A DNA stretch of 64,000 bases from Marivirga arenosa (GTDB taxonomy: Bacteria > Bacteroidota > Bacteroidia > Cytophagales > Cyclobacteriaceae). The position numbers and the translations under genes were made by a program. Position 1 is the first letter of the stretch; the number at the start of each line of letters is the position of its first letter. The notes under the pieces were generated by a model that was not told the DNA's origin, ran no database searches, and saw nothing but the letters and a program-made list of their open reading frames with translations. This document shows, one piece after another, positions 35,856-44,845 of the stretch. The stretch lies in the NCBI RefSeq assembly GCF_030503895.2, contig NZ_CP129970.2, positions 1,986,001 through 2,050,000 on the forward strand, read 5' to 3'.

Positions 35856-36308
35856 TTAAGGTCTTATTTTTTCTATTTTGGAATGGGTTTCTAAATAAAC
35901 AGGCAAAGCTGCTGAGCCATACCAATTATATAAATCATATGCTAATAGATCTTCCTTTATGGCTGGATCTGTAAGTAATAATTTTGCTACTTCTTCTTTA
36001 TCGGATACATCAAAAATAAATATTCCTCTGTAATTGTTTTCATTCTTTTCCAAAGGACCCGCTACAACGACTTTACCTTCAGCGGCTAACTTTCCGATAT
36101 TATCCAAATGACCTCTGAAAAGACTGTCTACCTTTGCCTTATCTTCAATATTGCCACCGCCAGTTTTTAACATTACTAAGGTATAAGATTTCATACCATA
36201 GTCGTCTGCTCCTAAAGAATCGGCTAATTCAGCATTGTAATCTGAGTTTTGTGCCAATATAAGACCAGGTATGGTGCTCAATAAGAAGACGGTCAGTAGC
36301 TTTTTCAT
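35856..36308 (-). CDS. Secreted YCII-related protein
   Basis: A 150-residue product starting at the ATG at 36308, which opens a Sec signal (MKKLLTVFLLSTIPGLILAQ). An ATG at 36395 in the same frame would prepend 29 residues from within the neighbouring hydrolase gene and is unlikely. The mature part has the YCII/ferredoxin-like fold: SYTLVMLKTG, GKVVVAGPL, GIFIFDVSDKEEVAKLLLTDPAIK. YCII domains usually have a His-Asp pair; the function here is unknown. It overlaps no gene and lies 26 bases from the hydrolase, so the two are likely co-transcribed. Confidence 0.7.
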   Translation of the reverse strand: MKKLLTVFLLSTIPGLILAQNSDYNAELADSLGADDYGMKSYTLVMLKTGGGNIEDKAKVDSLFRGHLDNIGKLAAEGKVVVAGPLEKNENNYRGIFIFDVSDKEEVAKLLLTDPAIKEDLLAYDLYNWYGSAALPVYLETHSKIEKIRP

Positions 36309-36334
36309 TTTTGAAAATATTAAGGTATTACATT

Positions 36335-37099
36335 TTATTTTAGGAAATCTTCTATCAAGGCTAAAAATTCCTCCGGTTTTTCTGCATGTATCCAATGCCC
36401 AGCACCTTCAACCATCTCAATTTTTGCATTAGGGAAGAAGTTATTGATAGCAATATAGTCTTCTGATTTTATATAATGCGAATTTTTTCCTCCAATAAAT
36501 AACACATCCTTTTCAGTAGCCAATCTTTTTTCTAAACCTTTTCCTACTACCTCAATATTTTTTTCTAGAATAGGTAAGTTTATTTTCCACTCGAACTCTT
36601 TGTCCTGATTACGAGTTAAATTTTTTAATAAGAATTGTCTCACACCTTTTTCAGGTACAAATTCTGCCAATTGTTTGTCAGCGTCACCTCTCGATTTTAA
36701 TTCATCTAATTTCAGACTGCATAATCCCTCTAAAATAGTATCATGATGAACAGGGTAGGCTTTAGGGGCAATATCCACGATAATCAATTTATCGAAAAGG
36801 TCGGGATGCTCAACAGCAAAATGCATAGCTGTTTTACCTCCCATTGAATGGCCTATAATATGTGGGTTTTCAATTTGATGATCTTTTATAAATTCAGCCA
36901 AATCGGAAGCCATCACTTCATAATTATGAACTTCATTATGTGGAGAATCACCATGATTTCTTTGGTCAACCAAATAAACTTTAAACTTTTCAGATAACTT
37001 TCTCCCGATGGTCATCCAATTATCTGAAGAGCCAAATAAACCGTGTAAAATAATAAGGGGTTGTCCGCTATCTCCTAATTCTTTATAATTTAATTTCAT
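36335..37099 (-). CDS. Alpha/beta hydrolase (YbfF-like esterase)
   Basis: A 254-residue serine hydrolase. The oxyanion region is LHGLFGSSDNW (residues about 18-28), the nucleophile elbow GHSMGGKTA, the acid in the DIAPKAYP region and the catalytic histidine in GAGHWIHAEKP. The pattern fits YbfF, an esterase acting on acyl-CoA and palmitoyl/malonyl esters in E. coli, but substrate specificity cannot be deduced. It lies between the YCII gene and a DEAD-box helicase gene. Confidence 0.88.
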   Translation of the reverse strand: MKLNYKELGDSGQPLIILHGLFGSSDNWMTIGRKLSEKFKVYLVDQRNHGDSPHNEVHNYEVMASDLAEFIKDHQIENPHIIGHSMGGKTAMHFAVEHPDLFDKLIIVDIAPKAYPVHHDTILEGLCSLKLDELKSRGDADKQLAEFVPEKGVRQFLLKNLTRNQDKEFEWKINLPILEKNIEVVGKGLEKRLATEKDVLFIGGKNSHYIKSEDYIAINNFFPNAKIEMVEGAGHWIHAEKPEEFLALIEDFLK

Positions 37100-37224
37100 A
37101 TCTATTTAAGAATAAAAGTCTTTACAATTTATAATTACTTTAATAGGCTACGAATGAAAGTGACCATTCGTTATTTGAGATTTATACGTTCATGATAAAT
37201 AAACCATTCTACTCAATTACAATG

Positions 37225-38547
37225 TTATCTTTTTCTCCTTCTTTTATCTTTAGGTTTATTACCAAAAGCTTTATCTCTTGCTTTGCCACTTAAGTTTTTC
37301 TTCTTCTTTTCATGAAAAGCGCCTTTAAAGTCAGGGTTTTCAAGATGTTTTTGTCTATCAATTTCCTGATCCATGTCTTTTTGTTCTTTAGGCATGGTTT
37401 CCATTAGCTCCACTTGCTGTGGAAGTTTATTAACGGTAATCTTTTGATTAATTAATTCTTCAATTTTTTCAATATGATAAACATCAGAAGGGTCAACAAA
37501 ACTAATGGCTATTCCTTGATGTTCAGCTCTTCCCGTTCTACCAATACGGTGAACATATTCTTCATATTTATTAGGTACTTCAAAGTTTATCACATGAGAA
37601 ATTTCTTGCACATCGATACCTCTGGCACTTACATCGGTACTTACCAAAACTTTTATATTCCCTTCCTTAAAGTCCTTAATGGCATTAATCCTTGTGGATT
37701 GTGCTTTATTGGCATGAATAACTCTGGCCTCTTTAGTTATTTTTCTTTCTACAAAGTGAAAAACATTATTAGCATTAGTTCTGGTTCTCACAAAAATCAA
37801 TACTCTGCTGAATTCATCTTGATCCAGTAAATATTTAAGTAGGTTTATTTTGGTTAAAAAGTTAGGGACATGATACAGATACTGATCGATCAATTCAGAG
37901 GTTGTTGCTTGAGGAGTTACTTCAACCTTTTCAGGAAAATCGGTAAACTCATGAGCATATTTTTCCACTTTTTCAGGAAAGGTAGCAGAGAAAAATAAAT
38001 TCTGCTTTTTCATAGGTAAGAGTTCCAATACCTTTCTAATTTGAGGCATGAATCCCATGTCCATCATGCGATCAGCTTCATCTAAAACAAAGGTTTTGAT
38101 TTGCTTTGTTTGCAATACACCAGCATTATAAATATCTAATAGTCGGCCAGGCGTAGCAACTATAATATCACAACCCTGAGCTACTTCTTCTGCTTGTTTT
38201 TTAGGACCAATTCCCCCGTATAGACATACTGTTCTTAAATCAGTATATTTCCCCAGTTCTAAAATATTTTCATAGACCTGCATCACTAACTCTCGAGTGG
38301 GTGCTAAGATCAATGCTCTAGGATCATCAGATTGAGCATATTTTAATTTCATGATTAAAGGCAATACAAAAGCCGCAGTTTTACCAGTTCCTGTTTGGGC
38401 TATACCAATAACATCATGTCCATTTAAAATTCTTGGAATGGCTTTTACTTGGATTTCAGAAGGTTTTTCGTAGCCTAAATCCTTTATAGCATTTAATAAT
38501 TGTTTATTAAGTTTAAAATTTTGGAAGGATGCGGTAAATTGCGACAT
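37225..38547 (-). CDS. DEAD-box RNA helicase (RhlE-like)
   Basis: A 440-residue ATP-dependent RNA helicase. Motifs in order: Q-motif PSEIQVKAIP, motif I AQTGTGKT, PTRELV, motif II DEAD, motif III SAT, then DVSARGIDV and HRIGRTGR in the second RecA domain. A short basic tail (KEKKKKNLSGKARDKAFG and lysine/arginine-rich end) likely binds RNA. It matches cold-shock or ribosome-assembly helicases of the RhlE group. It is divergent from the dihydroorotase gene, with 33 bases between. Confidence 0.93.
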   Translation of the reverse strand: MSQFTASFQNFKLNKQLLNAIKDLGYEKPSEIQVKAIPRILNGHDVIGIAQTGTGKTAAFVLPLIMKLKYAQSDDPRALILAPTRELVMQVYENILELGKYTDLRTVCLYGGIGPKKQAEEVAQGCDIIVATPGRLLDIYNAGVLQTKQIKTFVLDEADRMMDMGFMPQIRKVLELLPMKKQNLFFSATFPEKVEKYAHEFTDFPEKVEVTPQATTSELIDQYLYHVPNFLTKINLLKYLLDQDEFSRVLIFVRTRTNANNVFHFVERKITKEARVIHANKAQSTRINAIKDFKEGNIKVLVSTDVSARGIDVQEISHVINFEVPNKYEEYVHRIGRTGRAEHQGIAISFVDPSDVYHIEKIEELINQKITVNKLPQQVELMETMPKEQKDMDQEIDRQKHLENPDFKGAFHEKKKKNLSGKARDKAFGNKPKDKRRRKR

Positions 38548-38580
38548 ATAGTCAATTATTTAGAGAAAAATTAGTGAATT

Positions 38581-39918
38581 ATGAAAACCACTCTGATCGT
38601 CAATGCAAATATAGTAAATGAAGGCCGAATTCAGCAGTTAGATGTGCTGATGAAAAATGGACGCTTTGAAAAGATTACTTCACAAATAAATCCAGAAGAG
38701 GCAGATGAAGTAATTGATGCAAATGGAAAATATCTTTTACCTGGATTAATCGATGATCAAGTCCATTTTAGAGAGCCCGGTTTAACTCATAAAGCTAATA
38801 TTTTTACTGAATCAAGAGCGGCTGTAGCTGGAGGTATAACTTCGTTCATGGAAATGCCAAATACGGTTCCAAATGCCCTTACCCAAGAATTATTAGAAGA
38901 TAAATATCAAATAGCTGCTAAAAATTCACTAGCTAACTATTCATTCTTTATGGGGGCTAGCAATGATAATATTGAGGAGGTACTCAAAACTGATGCTTCT
39001 AAAGTTTGTGGTGTAAAAGTTTTCATGGGAAGCTCAACAGGAAATATGTTAGTGGATAATGAAGATACTTTGAACAACATCTTTTCAAAAGTGCCGATGT
39101 TGATTGCAACGCATTGTGAAGATGAAGCAACAATTAGGGCCAATACAGCAAAATTCAAAGAGCAATACGGAGAAGATGTTCCTATAGAAATGCACCCTAT
39201 TATCCGTTCGGAGGAAGCTTGCTATTTATCCTCATCTTTAGCGGTTAAGTTGGCAAAGCAACATGGTTCTCGACTTCATGTACTTCATATTTCAACAGGA
39301 AAAGAAACAGAACTATTCGATAATTCAATTCCATTAGAGCAGAAGAAAATCACCGCTGAGGCATGCTTGCATCATCTATGGTTTTCTGATGAAGATTATA
39401 AAGAAAAAGGAACTTTAATCAAATGGAATCCTGCAGTAAAAACTGCTCAAGATAGAGATACTATCTTTCAGGCTTTATTAGATGACAAAATTGATGTTTT
39501 AGCTACAGATCATGCACCTCATACTTTAGAAGAAAAACAAAATAAATATTTTTCTGCACCATCGGGTGGACCCTTGGTTCAGCATAATTTACTAGCCTTA
39601 ATTGAGTTTTATAAGCAAGGAAAAATAAGTTTAGAAAAGATAGTAGAAAAAGCCTCGCATAATGTAGCTAAATTATTCAGAATAGTAGATAGGGGATTCA
39701 TTAGAGAAGGTTACCACGCTGATTGTGTATTGGTAGACCTTGATACTGCATACACGGTTTCAAAAGAAAATATTCTGGCTAAATGTAAATGGTCTCCTTT
39801 TGAAGGGCATACATTTCCAGCTTCTGTAGTTACTACCTTTATTAATGGCAATAAGGCGTATGATAATGGGCAAATTATTGAGCACGGTGTCGGAGAAAGA
39901 ATGGCTTTTAAAGCTTAA
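38581..39918 (+). CDS. pyrC: Dihydroorotase-type amidohydrolase
   Basis: Amidohydrolase of 445 residues interconverting carbamoyl-aspartate and dihydroorotate in pyrimidine synthesis. The signature DDQVHFREPGLTHK is the Bacteroidota form, where the first metal-ligand histidine of the usual HxH is replaced by Gln. Further motifs: MEMPNT, GVKVFMGSSTGN, THCEDE, HVLHIST and ATDHAPHT. The missing histidine may mean a mononuclear site, or that this is an aspartate-carbamoyltransferase-associated paralogue; the usual annotation is dihydroorotase. Six bases separate it from the next gene. Confidence 0.85.
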   Translation: MKTTLIVNANIVNEGRIQQLDVLMKNGRFEKITSQINPEEADEVIDANGKYLLPGLIDDQVHFREPGLTHKANIFTESRAAVAGGITSFMEMPNTVPNALTQELLEDKYQIAAKNSLANYSFFMGASNDNIEEVLKTDASKVCGVKVFMGSSTGNMLVDNEDTLNNIFSKVPMLIATHCEDEATIRANTAKFKEQYGEDVPIEMHPIIRSEEACYLSSSLAVKLAKQHGSRLHVLHISTGKETELFDNSIPLEQKKITAEACLHHLWFSDEDYKEKGTLIKWNPAVKTAQDRDTIFQALLDDKIDVLATDHAPHTLEEKQNKYFSAPSGGPLVQHNLLALIEFYKQGKISLEKIVEKASHNVAKLFRIVDRGFIREGYHADCVLVDLDTAYTVSKENILAKCKWSPFEGHTFPASVVTTFINGNKAYDNGQIIEHGVGERMAFKA

Positions 39919-39923
39919 ATATA

Positions 39924-40511
39924 ATGCATATGAATAGAATAGCGGTATTTTGTGGTTCCAGCGCTGGAATTGACCCCAATTTTGAACAGGAGGCTTTCAG
40001 ACTAGGGCAACTGCTTGCCGAAAAAAATATTGGGGTAGTATACGGTGGAGCAAAAATTGGACTGATGGGTGCAGTTGCAGAAGGTGCTTTAGATAAAGGG
40101 GGAGAAGTTATAGGCGTTATTCCTGACTTTTTACAAACCAAAGAAGTAGCTCATAACGATTTATCGGAAATGATAGTGGTGGAATCTATGCATGAAAGAA
40201 AATTAAAAATGCATGATTTGTCAGATGGCTTTATTGCTTTACCTGGGGGTTTCGGTACCATGGAAGAGCTGTTTGAAATTTTAACATGGGCTCAACTAGG
40301 TCTTCATCATAAGCCTATTGGATTATTGAATATCAAAGAGTTCTATCAGCCTTTATTGACAATGATACAAGGAATGAACAAGCAGGATTTTCTAAAAACG
40401 ATAAATAAGGATATGCTTTTGCAGGATACTGATATGAATAACCTACTTCAAAAGATGGAATCCTATAAAGCACCTGAAACACCTGAATGGATGAAAAAAT
40501 CAGGTACTTGA
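39924..40511 (+). CDS. LOG-family (TIGR00730) cytokinin-riboside phosphoribohydrolase-like protein
   Basis: A 195-residue Rossmann protein with FCGSSAG near the start and the active-site motif PGGFGTMEELFEILTWAQLG, where the arginine-rich helix and GGxGTxxE loop hydrolyse nucleoside 5'-monophosphates. The family includes LOG enzymes that release free cytokinins and bacterial nucleosidases such as PpnN-related proteins. The physiological substrate in this organism is unknown. Two ATGs (39924 and 39930) are equally possible; the earlier is used. Confidence 0.88.
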   Translation: MHMNRIAVFCGSSAGIDPNFEQEAFRLGQLLAEKNIGVVYGGAKIGLMGAVAEGALDKGGEVIGVIPDFLQTKEVAHNDLSEMIVVESMHERKLKMHDLSDGFIALPGGFGTMEELFEILTWAQLGLHHKPIGLLNIKEFYQPLLTMIQGMNKQDFLKTINKDMLLQDTDMNNLLQKMESYKAPETPEWMKKSGT

Positions 40512-40530
40512 TTTCTAATTTAAATATAAT

Positions 40531-40569
40531 AAAGCTCAATCACTTTCAAATGATTGGGCTTTATTTTTT
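40531..40569. terminator. Bidirectional hairpin terminator
   Basis: Stem AAAGCTCAATCA / TGATTGGGCTTT with an eight-base loop and a T-run, between the converging LOG-family and DUF4382 genes. Confidence 0.8.
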
Positions 40570-40584
40570 ATGAACTGGCTGGTT

Positions 40585-41451
40585 TTAAATTGTTATGTTT
40601 AAAGTCTTTAGTTCTCCGTCATTAATCACCACGCCTTCTTCAATAGTTTTCACTTCAATGAAATTTCCTTCACCATCAAAAGATGCAACCACAATATCAT
40701 ATTCATCTGACGGTAAATAAGAGATATAATAATTACCATTTTCATCTACATTTGAACTAGATTCTGCATTATTAAATCGAACACCATCAGCATTAGGAGT
40801 GGACTCATTATCATTAAAATTACCGCCCTTGTAGGCATATGCTACCCTTGTCCCTGAAATTCCACTGATAACTCCCTGAACTGATCCAACTTTAGCTTCC
40901 TCGAGTAATCTTACAGTAGGTTTTAAAATGATTTGTTCTGAATTCTGCATTTTTAATACAGATTTTCTTAGGTCAAAATCCATAATAATAGAAGTTATAC
41001 CTCCATCAGGAATAGTGAAATCCCCAATAATAGTATATCCTGCTTGGTCACCAATAGGTACACTTATTTCCGAAACTGTCCCGTCATTGAATTTAATATA
41101 ATGTGCAGGTAAATTTCCGCCATCAGAAGTTTGAGAGACAACGAGCCCTAATTTTATTTGATCATATTTTCCACTCACTAATTCTTTCTCTTCTAAGAAA
41201 AGTGTTTCACCACCTTGAAGGGAAAATAAATCGACTGCTTCGGGCTTTTCATATTCTTTTATTACTTTCCATCCATCTGGACCAAAGGCTTCCACTCTTG
41301 TGATACATATCACCACACCAGAAACATTATTGCTTTCCAAGGGGCCATCTGTTAAATAGAAAGAAGCTCTACCATGTCCGCTTTCAATTTTGTTGCAGCT
41401 ATAGAAAGCTAATATGGGAAGGATTAAAATCAGGCTTAGGATAGGTCTCAT
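40585..41451 (-). CDS. DUF4382 domain-containing lipoprotein
   Basis: A 288-residue lipoprotein. I place the start at the ATG at 41451, because it opens the signal MRPILSLILILPILAFYSC with the lipobox cysteine at 19. An ATG at 41532 in the same frame would add 27 residues of unlikely sequence. The N-terminal domain has the DUF4382 pattern ASFYLTDGPLESNNVSGVVICITRVEAF. A second beta-sandwich with a carboxypeptidase-regulatory-like look (VQGVISGISGTRVAYAYKGG, YYISYLPSDEYDIVV) forms the C-terminus. Likely surface-exposed; function unknown. Confidence 0.82.
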   Translation of the reverse strand: MRPILSLILILPILAFYSCNKIESGHGRASFYLTDGPLESNNVSGVVICITRVEAFGPDGWKVIKEYEKPEAVDLFSLQGGETLFLEEKELVSGKYDQIKLGLVVSQTSDGGNLPAHYIKFNDGTVSEISVPIGDQAGYTIIGDFTIPDGGITSIIMDFDLRKSVLKMQNSEQIILKPTVRLLEEAKVGSVQGVISGISGTRVAYAYKGGNFNDNESTPNADGVRFNNAESSSNVDENGNYYISYLPSDEYDIVVASFDGEGNFIEVKTIEEGVVINDGELKTLNITI

Positions 41452-41591
41452 ATTGGTTTTGGATTTAATACTAAAGTTACAAAGCAATAACAAGATTCTG
41501 ATCCAGTTAATCGATGCTATGTAGGGATTCATCGATTGTATTTCTACATATGTATCAATGACATTAATTTTTTTGTGAAAGAAATATTAAC

Positions 41592-41621
41592 AAAAAAGCC
41601 TCTCAGAGAAATCTGAGAGGC
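41592..41621 (-). terminator. Minus-strand hairpin terminator near 41.6 kb
   Basis: Perfect stem GCCTCTCAGA / TCTGAGAGGC with a GAAA loop and, on the minus strand, a T-run. No annotated long gene ends here; it may end the outer-membrane protein transcript (stop at 41784) or a very small gene at 41628-41699. Confidence 0.75.
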
Positions 41622-41627
41622 CTGGAC

Positions 41628-41699
41628 TCATATATTTGTTAGGTAACTATTTGCTTGTGCTTTAACAATTCTATCTTCTTGAATAACTACATCTTTCAT
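41628..41699 (-). CDS. Candidate 23-residue small protein
   Basis: An ATG at 41697-41699 opens MKDVVIQEDRIVKAQANSYL and ends in TGA seven bases before a perfect terminator. It has no hydrophobic segment and no cysteines. It could be real, since a short frame followed at once by its own terminator is otherwise unexplained, or it could be chance. Not enough evidence to name a function. Confidence 0.3.
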   Translation of the reverse strand: MKDVVIQEDRIVKAQANSYLTNI

Positions 41700-41783
41700 T
41701 TTTTGATTATGGGGAAATTTTTAAAGCTAACGAAATTCTTTGATTTTCTACTATCAATAAATTTGAGGATGAAATGAATAGAT

Positions 41784-42428
41784 TTAAAAAAGACAACCAA
41801 TTTGAATGGCAGGAATTACTAATAAATGATAGTAGCCCTTTATCCTTCCAACTTGTGCATCAATAATATCAGCACTAATTCTAATAGAAGTAAACAGTAT
41901 CGTTTCTCTAGATATCGAATATTCGTATCCAAAATCTGCATCAATCGCTAATGCATATTTGTTTTTTACTCTTGCAATAGTTTCGTTATTTTTTGTCAAT
42001 GTGTTTTCAAGGTAGATATAATGATCTATTAAAATTTTATTGGTTAGGCTAGCTGAATAAAAGAAGCCAATATTTTTGAAGTTGCGCTTTACTCTTAAAG
42101 GGATAGACAAAAATGAAAAACTTTTGACTTCTGAATTAAAGTAATCATCACTTCTTGGATTGATTACCTGATAATTATTTTCGGATTCAAATTTGTAGTC
42201 TAGGTAGCCCAAACCCACTGCAATCGACCATCTTTTATTTAGGTTTTTAGCTATAAGTAGAGATGCGGAAGGTCGAAAAGGCGTATCAGGGTAGGTAAAT
42301 ATATCGATGTTAGAAATGACTTTTGGCTTTATGATACCTAATTCAAAACCAAAATTGATTTTGTTGTCTTGAGACAATGAAGAAAAACCTATCAATAAAC
42401 TGATAAAAAGGATTAGGAGTGATTTCAT
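41784..42428 (-). CDS. Outer-membrane beta-barrel protein, unknown function
   Basis: A 214-residue exported protein: Sec signal (MKSLLILFISLLIGFSSLSQ) then alternating strands of the eight-stranded barrel type, e.g. INFGFELGIIKP, ASLLIAKNLN, SIAVGLGYLDYKFE, IPLRVKRNF, GFFYSASL, ADFGYEYSI. The chain ends IQIGCLF with a terminal Phe, the usual outer-membrane assembly signal. Similar small porin-like proteins (OMP_b-brl type) are frequent in Bacteroidota. Isolated gene between two similar terminators; the 84-base gap to the candidate small ORF contains nothing else. Confidence 0.65.
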   Translation of the reverse strand: MKSLLILFISLLIGFSSLSQDNKINFGFELGIIKPKVISNIDIFTYPDTPFRPSASLLIAKNLNKRWSIAVGLGYLDYKFESENNYQVINPRSDDYFNSEVKSFSFLSIPLRVKRNFKNIGFFYSASLTNKILIDHYIYLENTLTKNNETIARVKNKYALAIDADFGYEYSISRETILFTSIRISADIIDAQVGRIKGYYHLLVIPAIQIGCLF

Positions 42429-42658
42429 ATAAAAAAACTATTGAATTATTATTTTATTTTGAAATATCAAAACTATCTTAAATATGTTAATATGTCATTG
42501 AATTCCTTAGAATATCTTCATTTATTTGAATGCATCTTTTTCATATGTCTTATACTACTAGTCTGATTATAATTGAGGTTTAACCAAAGTACTGCGAATG
42601 AGATTATCAAATGCCTCATCCATATTCAACAGTATTATTTTTCTCAAAATCACTACAC
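42429..42658. other. AT-rich spacer between an outer-membrane gene and the dnaK terminator
   Basis: About 230 bases with no supported gene. It must contain the promoter of the minus-strand outer-membrane protein. I see no exact TAnnTTTG box with a spaced partner and no RNA-like fold. Confidence 0.4.
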
Positions 42659-42692
42659 AAAAAAAGCCTCTCAGATTTCTCCGAGAGGCTTT
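42659..42692 (-). terminator. dnaK terminator
   Basis: Stem AAAGCCTCTC / GAGAGGCTTT with a ten-base loop and a T-run on the minus strand, 27 bases beyond the dnaK stop. Its arms are almost the same as those of the terminator at 41592-41621. Confidence 0.8.
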
Positions 42693-42718
42693 CCTTATAA
42701 TCTATGAATTACTGATTC

Positions 42719-44659
42719 TTATTTAGAATCTTTATTTTCATCATCATTTACTTCTTCGTACTCAACATCATCTACACTATCACCGCTTTCGCCTTGCGCT
42801 TGCTGACCAGCGTCTCCGCCAGGCTGCCCACCTTCAGCGCCACCAGCAGCTTGCTGTGCTTGGTAGATTTCTTGAGAAGCTGCCTGCCATGCGTTATTCA
42901 ATTCTTCCATAGAAGAATCAATTGCTTCAACATTTTGGCTGCTGTGTGCTTCTTTCAATTTAGTTAAAGCTCCTTCTATGGCAGTTTTGTTACCTTCAGA
43001 AAGCTTGTCACCAAATTCTTTCATTTGCTTCTCAGTTTGGAAGATTAAAGAGTCAGCTTGATTGATTTTATCAATTTTCTCTTTCTCTTTTTTATCGGTT
43101 TCAGCATTTGCTTCCGCCTCTTTTCTCATTTTTTCGATTTCTTCCTCTGATAAGCCTGAAGAAGCCTCAATTCTAATTTTCTGCTCTTTACCAGTTCCTT
43201 TATCTTTAGCAGATACATTTAAGATACCGTTAGCATCAATATCGAATGTTACTTCGATTTGAGGAACACCTCTTGGTGCTGGTGGAATACCATCTAAGTG
43301 GAATCTACCAATTGAACGGTTGTCTTTTGCCATTGATCTCTCACCTTGTAAAACGTGAATCTCAACAGAAGGCTGATTATCAGATGCCGTACTGAATGTT
43401 TCTGACTTCTTAGAAGGAATGGTAGTATTCGCTTCAATTAATTTAGTCATCACTCCACCCATAGTTTCAATACCTAATGATAGAGGAGTTACATCCAATA
43501 ATAATACATCTTTAACCTCACCGGTTAACACACCACCTTGAATGGCTGCACCAATAGCAACCACCTCATCAGGGTTAACTCCTTTAGATGGTTTTTTACC
43601 GAAGAACTTCTCTACTTCTTCCTGAATTCTAGGTATACGAGTAGAACCCCCTACTAAGATTACTTCATCAATTTCAGAAGCAGATAAACCTGCATCTTCT
43701 AAAGCCTTCTTAACTGGAGCCATTGATCTCTTCACTAAGTCATCTGATAATTGCTCAAATTTTGAACGGCTTAATTTTCTTACCAAGTGTTTTGGTACAC
43801 CGTCAACCGGCATGATGTATGGCAAGTTTACTTCTGTTTCAGTAGAACTTGATAATTCAATTTTAGCCTTCTCTGCAGCCTCTTTCAATCTTTGTAAGGC
43901 CATTGGATCTTGTTTCAGATCAACGCCATGCTCATTTTTGAATTCGTCAGCTAACCAGTTAATGATTACTTGGTCAAAATCATCACCCCCTAAGTGTACA
44001 TCACCATTAGTAGATTTTACTTCAAATACACCGTCACCTAATTCAAGAACGGAGATATCAAAAGTACCACCACCTAAATCGTATACGGCAATGTTTTGGT
44101 CTTTATCTCTTTTGTCAAGACCGTAAGCCAAAGCTGCTGCAGTTGGCTCGTTAATAATTCTTTTTACTTCTAAGCCTGCGATTTGTCCTGCTTCTTTAGT
44201 AGCCTGACGTTCTGCATCATTAAAGTAAGCAGGTACTGTTATTACAGCTTCTGTTACTTCTTGTCCTAGGTAATCTTCTGCAGTAGACTTCATTTTCTGA
44301 AGAATCATAGCAGATAATTCCTGAGGAGTATAGTTTCTGTCTCCTACTTTAACTCTAACTGTATCGTTATTTCCAGATTCTACTTTATAAGAAGCAATTT
44401 TTTTCTCTTCTGAAACTTCAGAGAACTTCTTACCCATGAATCTTTTTACGGATGCAATTGTATTGGCAGGGTTGGTAATAGCTTGACGTTTTGCAGGATC
44501 ACCTACTTTTCGTTCGCCTTTCCCTTCATCCAAAAACGCTACAATTGAAGGTGTAGTTCTTCTACCCTCACTGTTGGGGATTACAACGGGTTCATTACCC
44601 TCCATTACCGCCACACAGGAGTTGGTAGTACCTAAGTCAATTCCAATAATTTTTCCCAT
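42719..44659 (-). CDS. dnaK: Molecular chaperone DnaK (Hsp70)
   Basis: Hsp70 chaperone of 646 residues. The ATPase domain starts with [16 protein letters not shown], with phosphate loops [16 protein letters not shown] and [13 protein letters not shown]; the linker [16 protein letters not shown] leads into the substrate-binding domain. The C-terminus is a Gln/Gly-rich then acidic tail ([17 protein letters not shown]). No dnaJ, grpE or HrcA genes are near, so it is not in a classical heat-shock operon. A -24/-12-like element lies upstream at 44703-44718. Single-gene unit with its own terminator. Confidence 0.98.
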   Translation of the reverse strand: MGKIIGIDLGTTNSCVAVMEGNEPVVIPNSEGRRTTPSIVAFLDEGKGERKVGDPAKRQAITNPANTIASVKRFMGKKFSEVSEEKKIASYKVESGNNDTVRVKVGDRNYTPQELSAMILQKMKSTAEDYLGQEVTEAVITVPAYFNDAERQATKEAGQIAGLEVKRIINEPTAAALAYGLDKRDKDQNIAVYDLGGGTFDISVLELGDGVFEVKSTNGDVHLGGDDFDQVIINWLADEFKNEHGVDLKQDPMALQRLKEAAEKAKIELSSSTETEVNLPYIMPVDGVPKHLVRKLSRSKFEQLSDDLVKRSMAPVKKALEDAGLSASEIDEVILVGGSTRIPRIQEEVEKFFGKKPSKGVNPDEVVAIGAAIQGGVLTGEVKDVLLLDVTPLSLGIETMGGVMTKLIEANTTIPSKKSETFSTASDNQPSVEIHVLQGERSMAKDNRSIGRFHLDGIPPAPRGVPQIEVTFDIDANGILNVSAKDKGTGKEQKIRIEASSGLSEEEIEKMRKEAEANAETDKKEKEKIDKINQADSLIFQTEKQMKEFGDKLSEGNKTAIEGALTKLKEAHSSQNVEAIDSSMEELNNAWQAASQEIYQAQQAAGGAEGGQPGGDAGQQAQGESGDSVDDVEYEEVNDDENKDSK

Positions 44660-44702
44660 GATCTATTTATTTTCTAATTCTAAATTCTTTTTCTTCTTGT
44701 AT

Positions 44703-44718
44703 AACAATGGATGTGCCA
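44703..44718 (-). promoter_or_regulatory. Sigma-54-like promoter candidate upstream of dnaK
   Basis: On the minus strand TTGGCACATCCATTGTTAT contains TGGCACA-N4-TTG, matching the sigma-54 consensus TGGCACR-N4-TTGCW except that the final C is T; the GG and GT doublets are ten bases apart, the required phasing. The predicted start would leave a leader of about 35 bases before the ATG at 44659. No CIRCE element is present and no sigma-A-type TAnnTTTG box was found in the same region. Confidence 0.5.
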
Positions 44719-44845
44719 ATAGGAAATAGCTGTATTTTGTCTGACATTATGACATTTGTATTAGCTTAACATGGGAAATAGTCAGATTTATTATTTATTT
44801 GAAATCCAAAATGATTTATTTTGTCACTAAAAGGGGATATATTTT

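Noticed and set aside
36309-36395. N-terminal extension of the YCII-like gene to an ATG at 36395
   Set aside because: It overlaps the neighbouring hydrolase gene and precedes a good signal peptide; the start at 36308 is better.
41452-41532. N-terminal extension of the DUF4382 lipoprotein
   Set aside because: Residues before the signal peptide are not typical and would block lipoprotein processing.
42580-42660. Possible short minus-strand frame (about 18-30 codons) behind the dnaK terminator
   Set aside because: No promoter, terminator or start context; likely chance.
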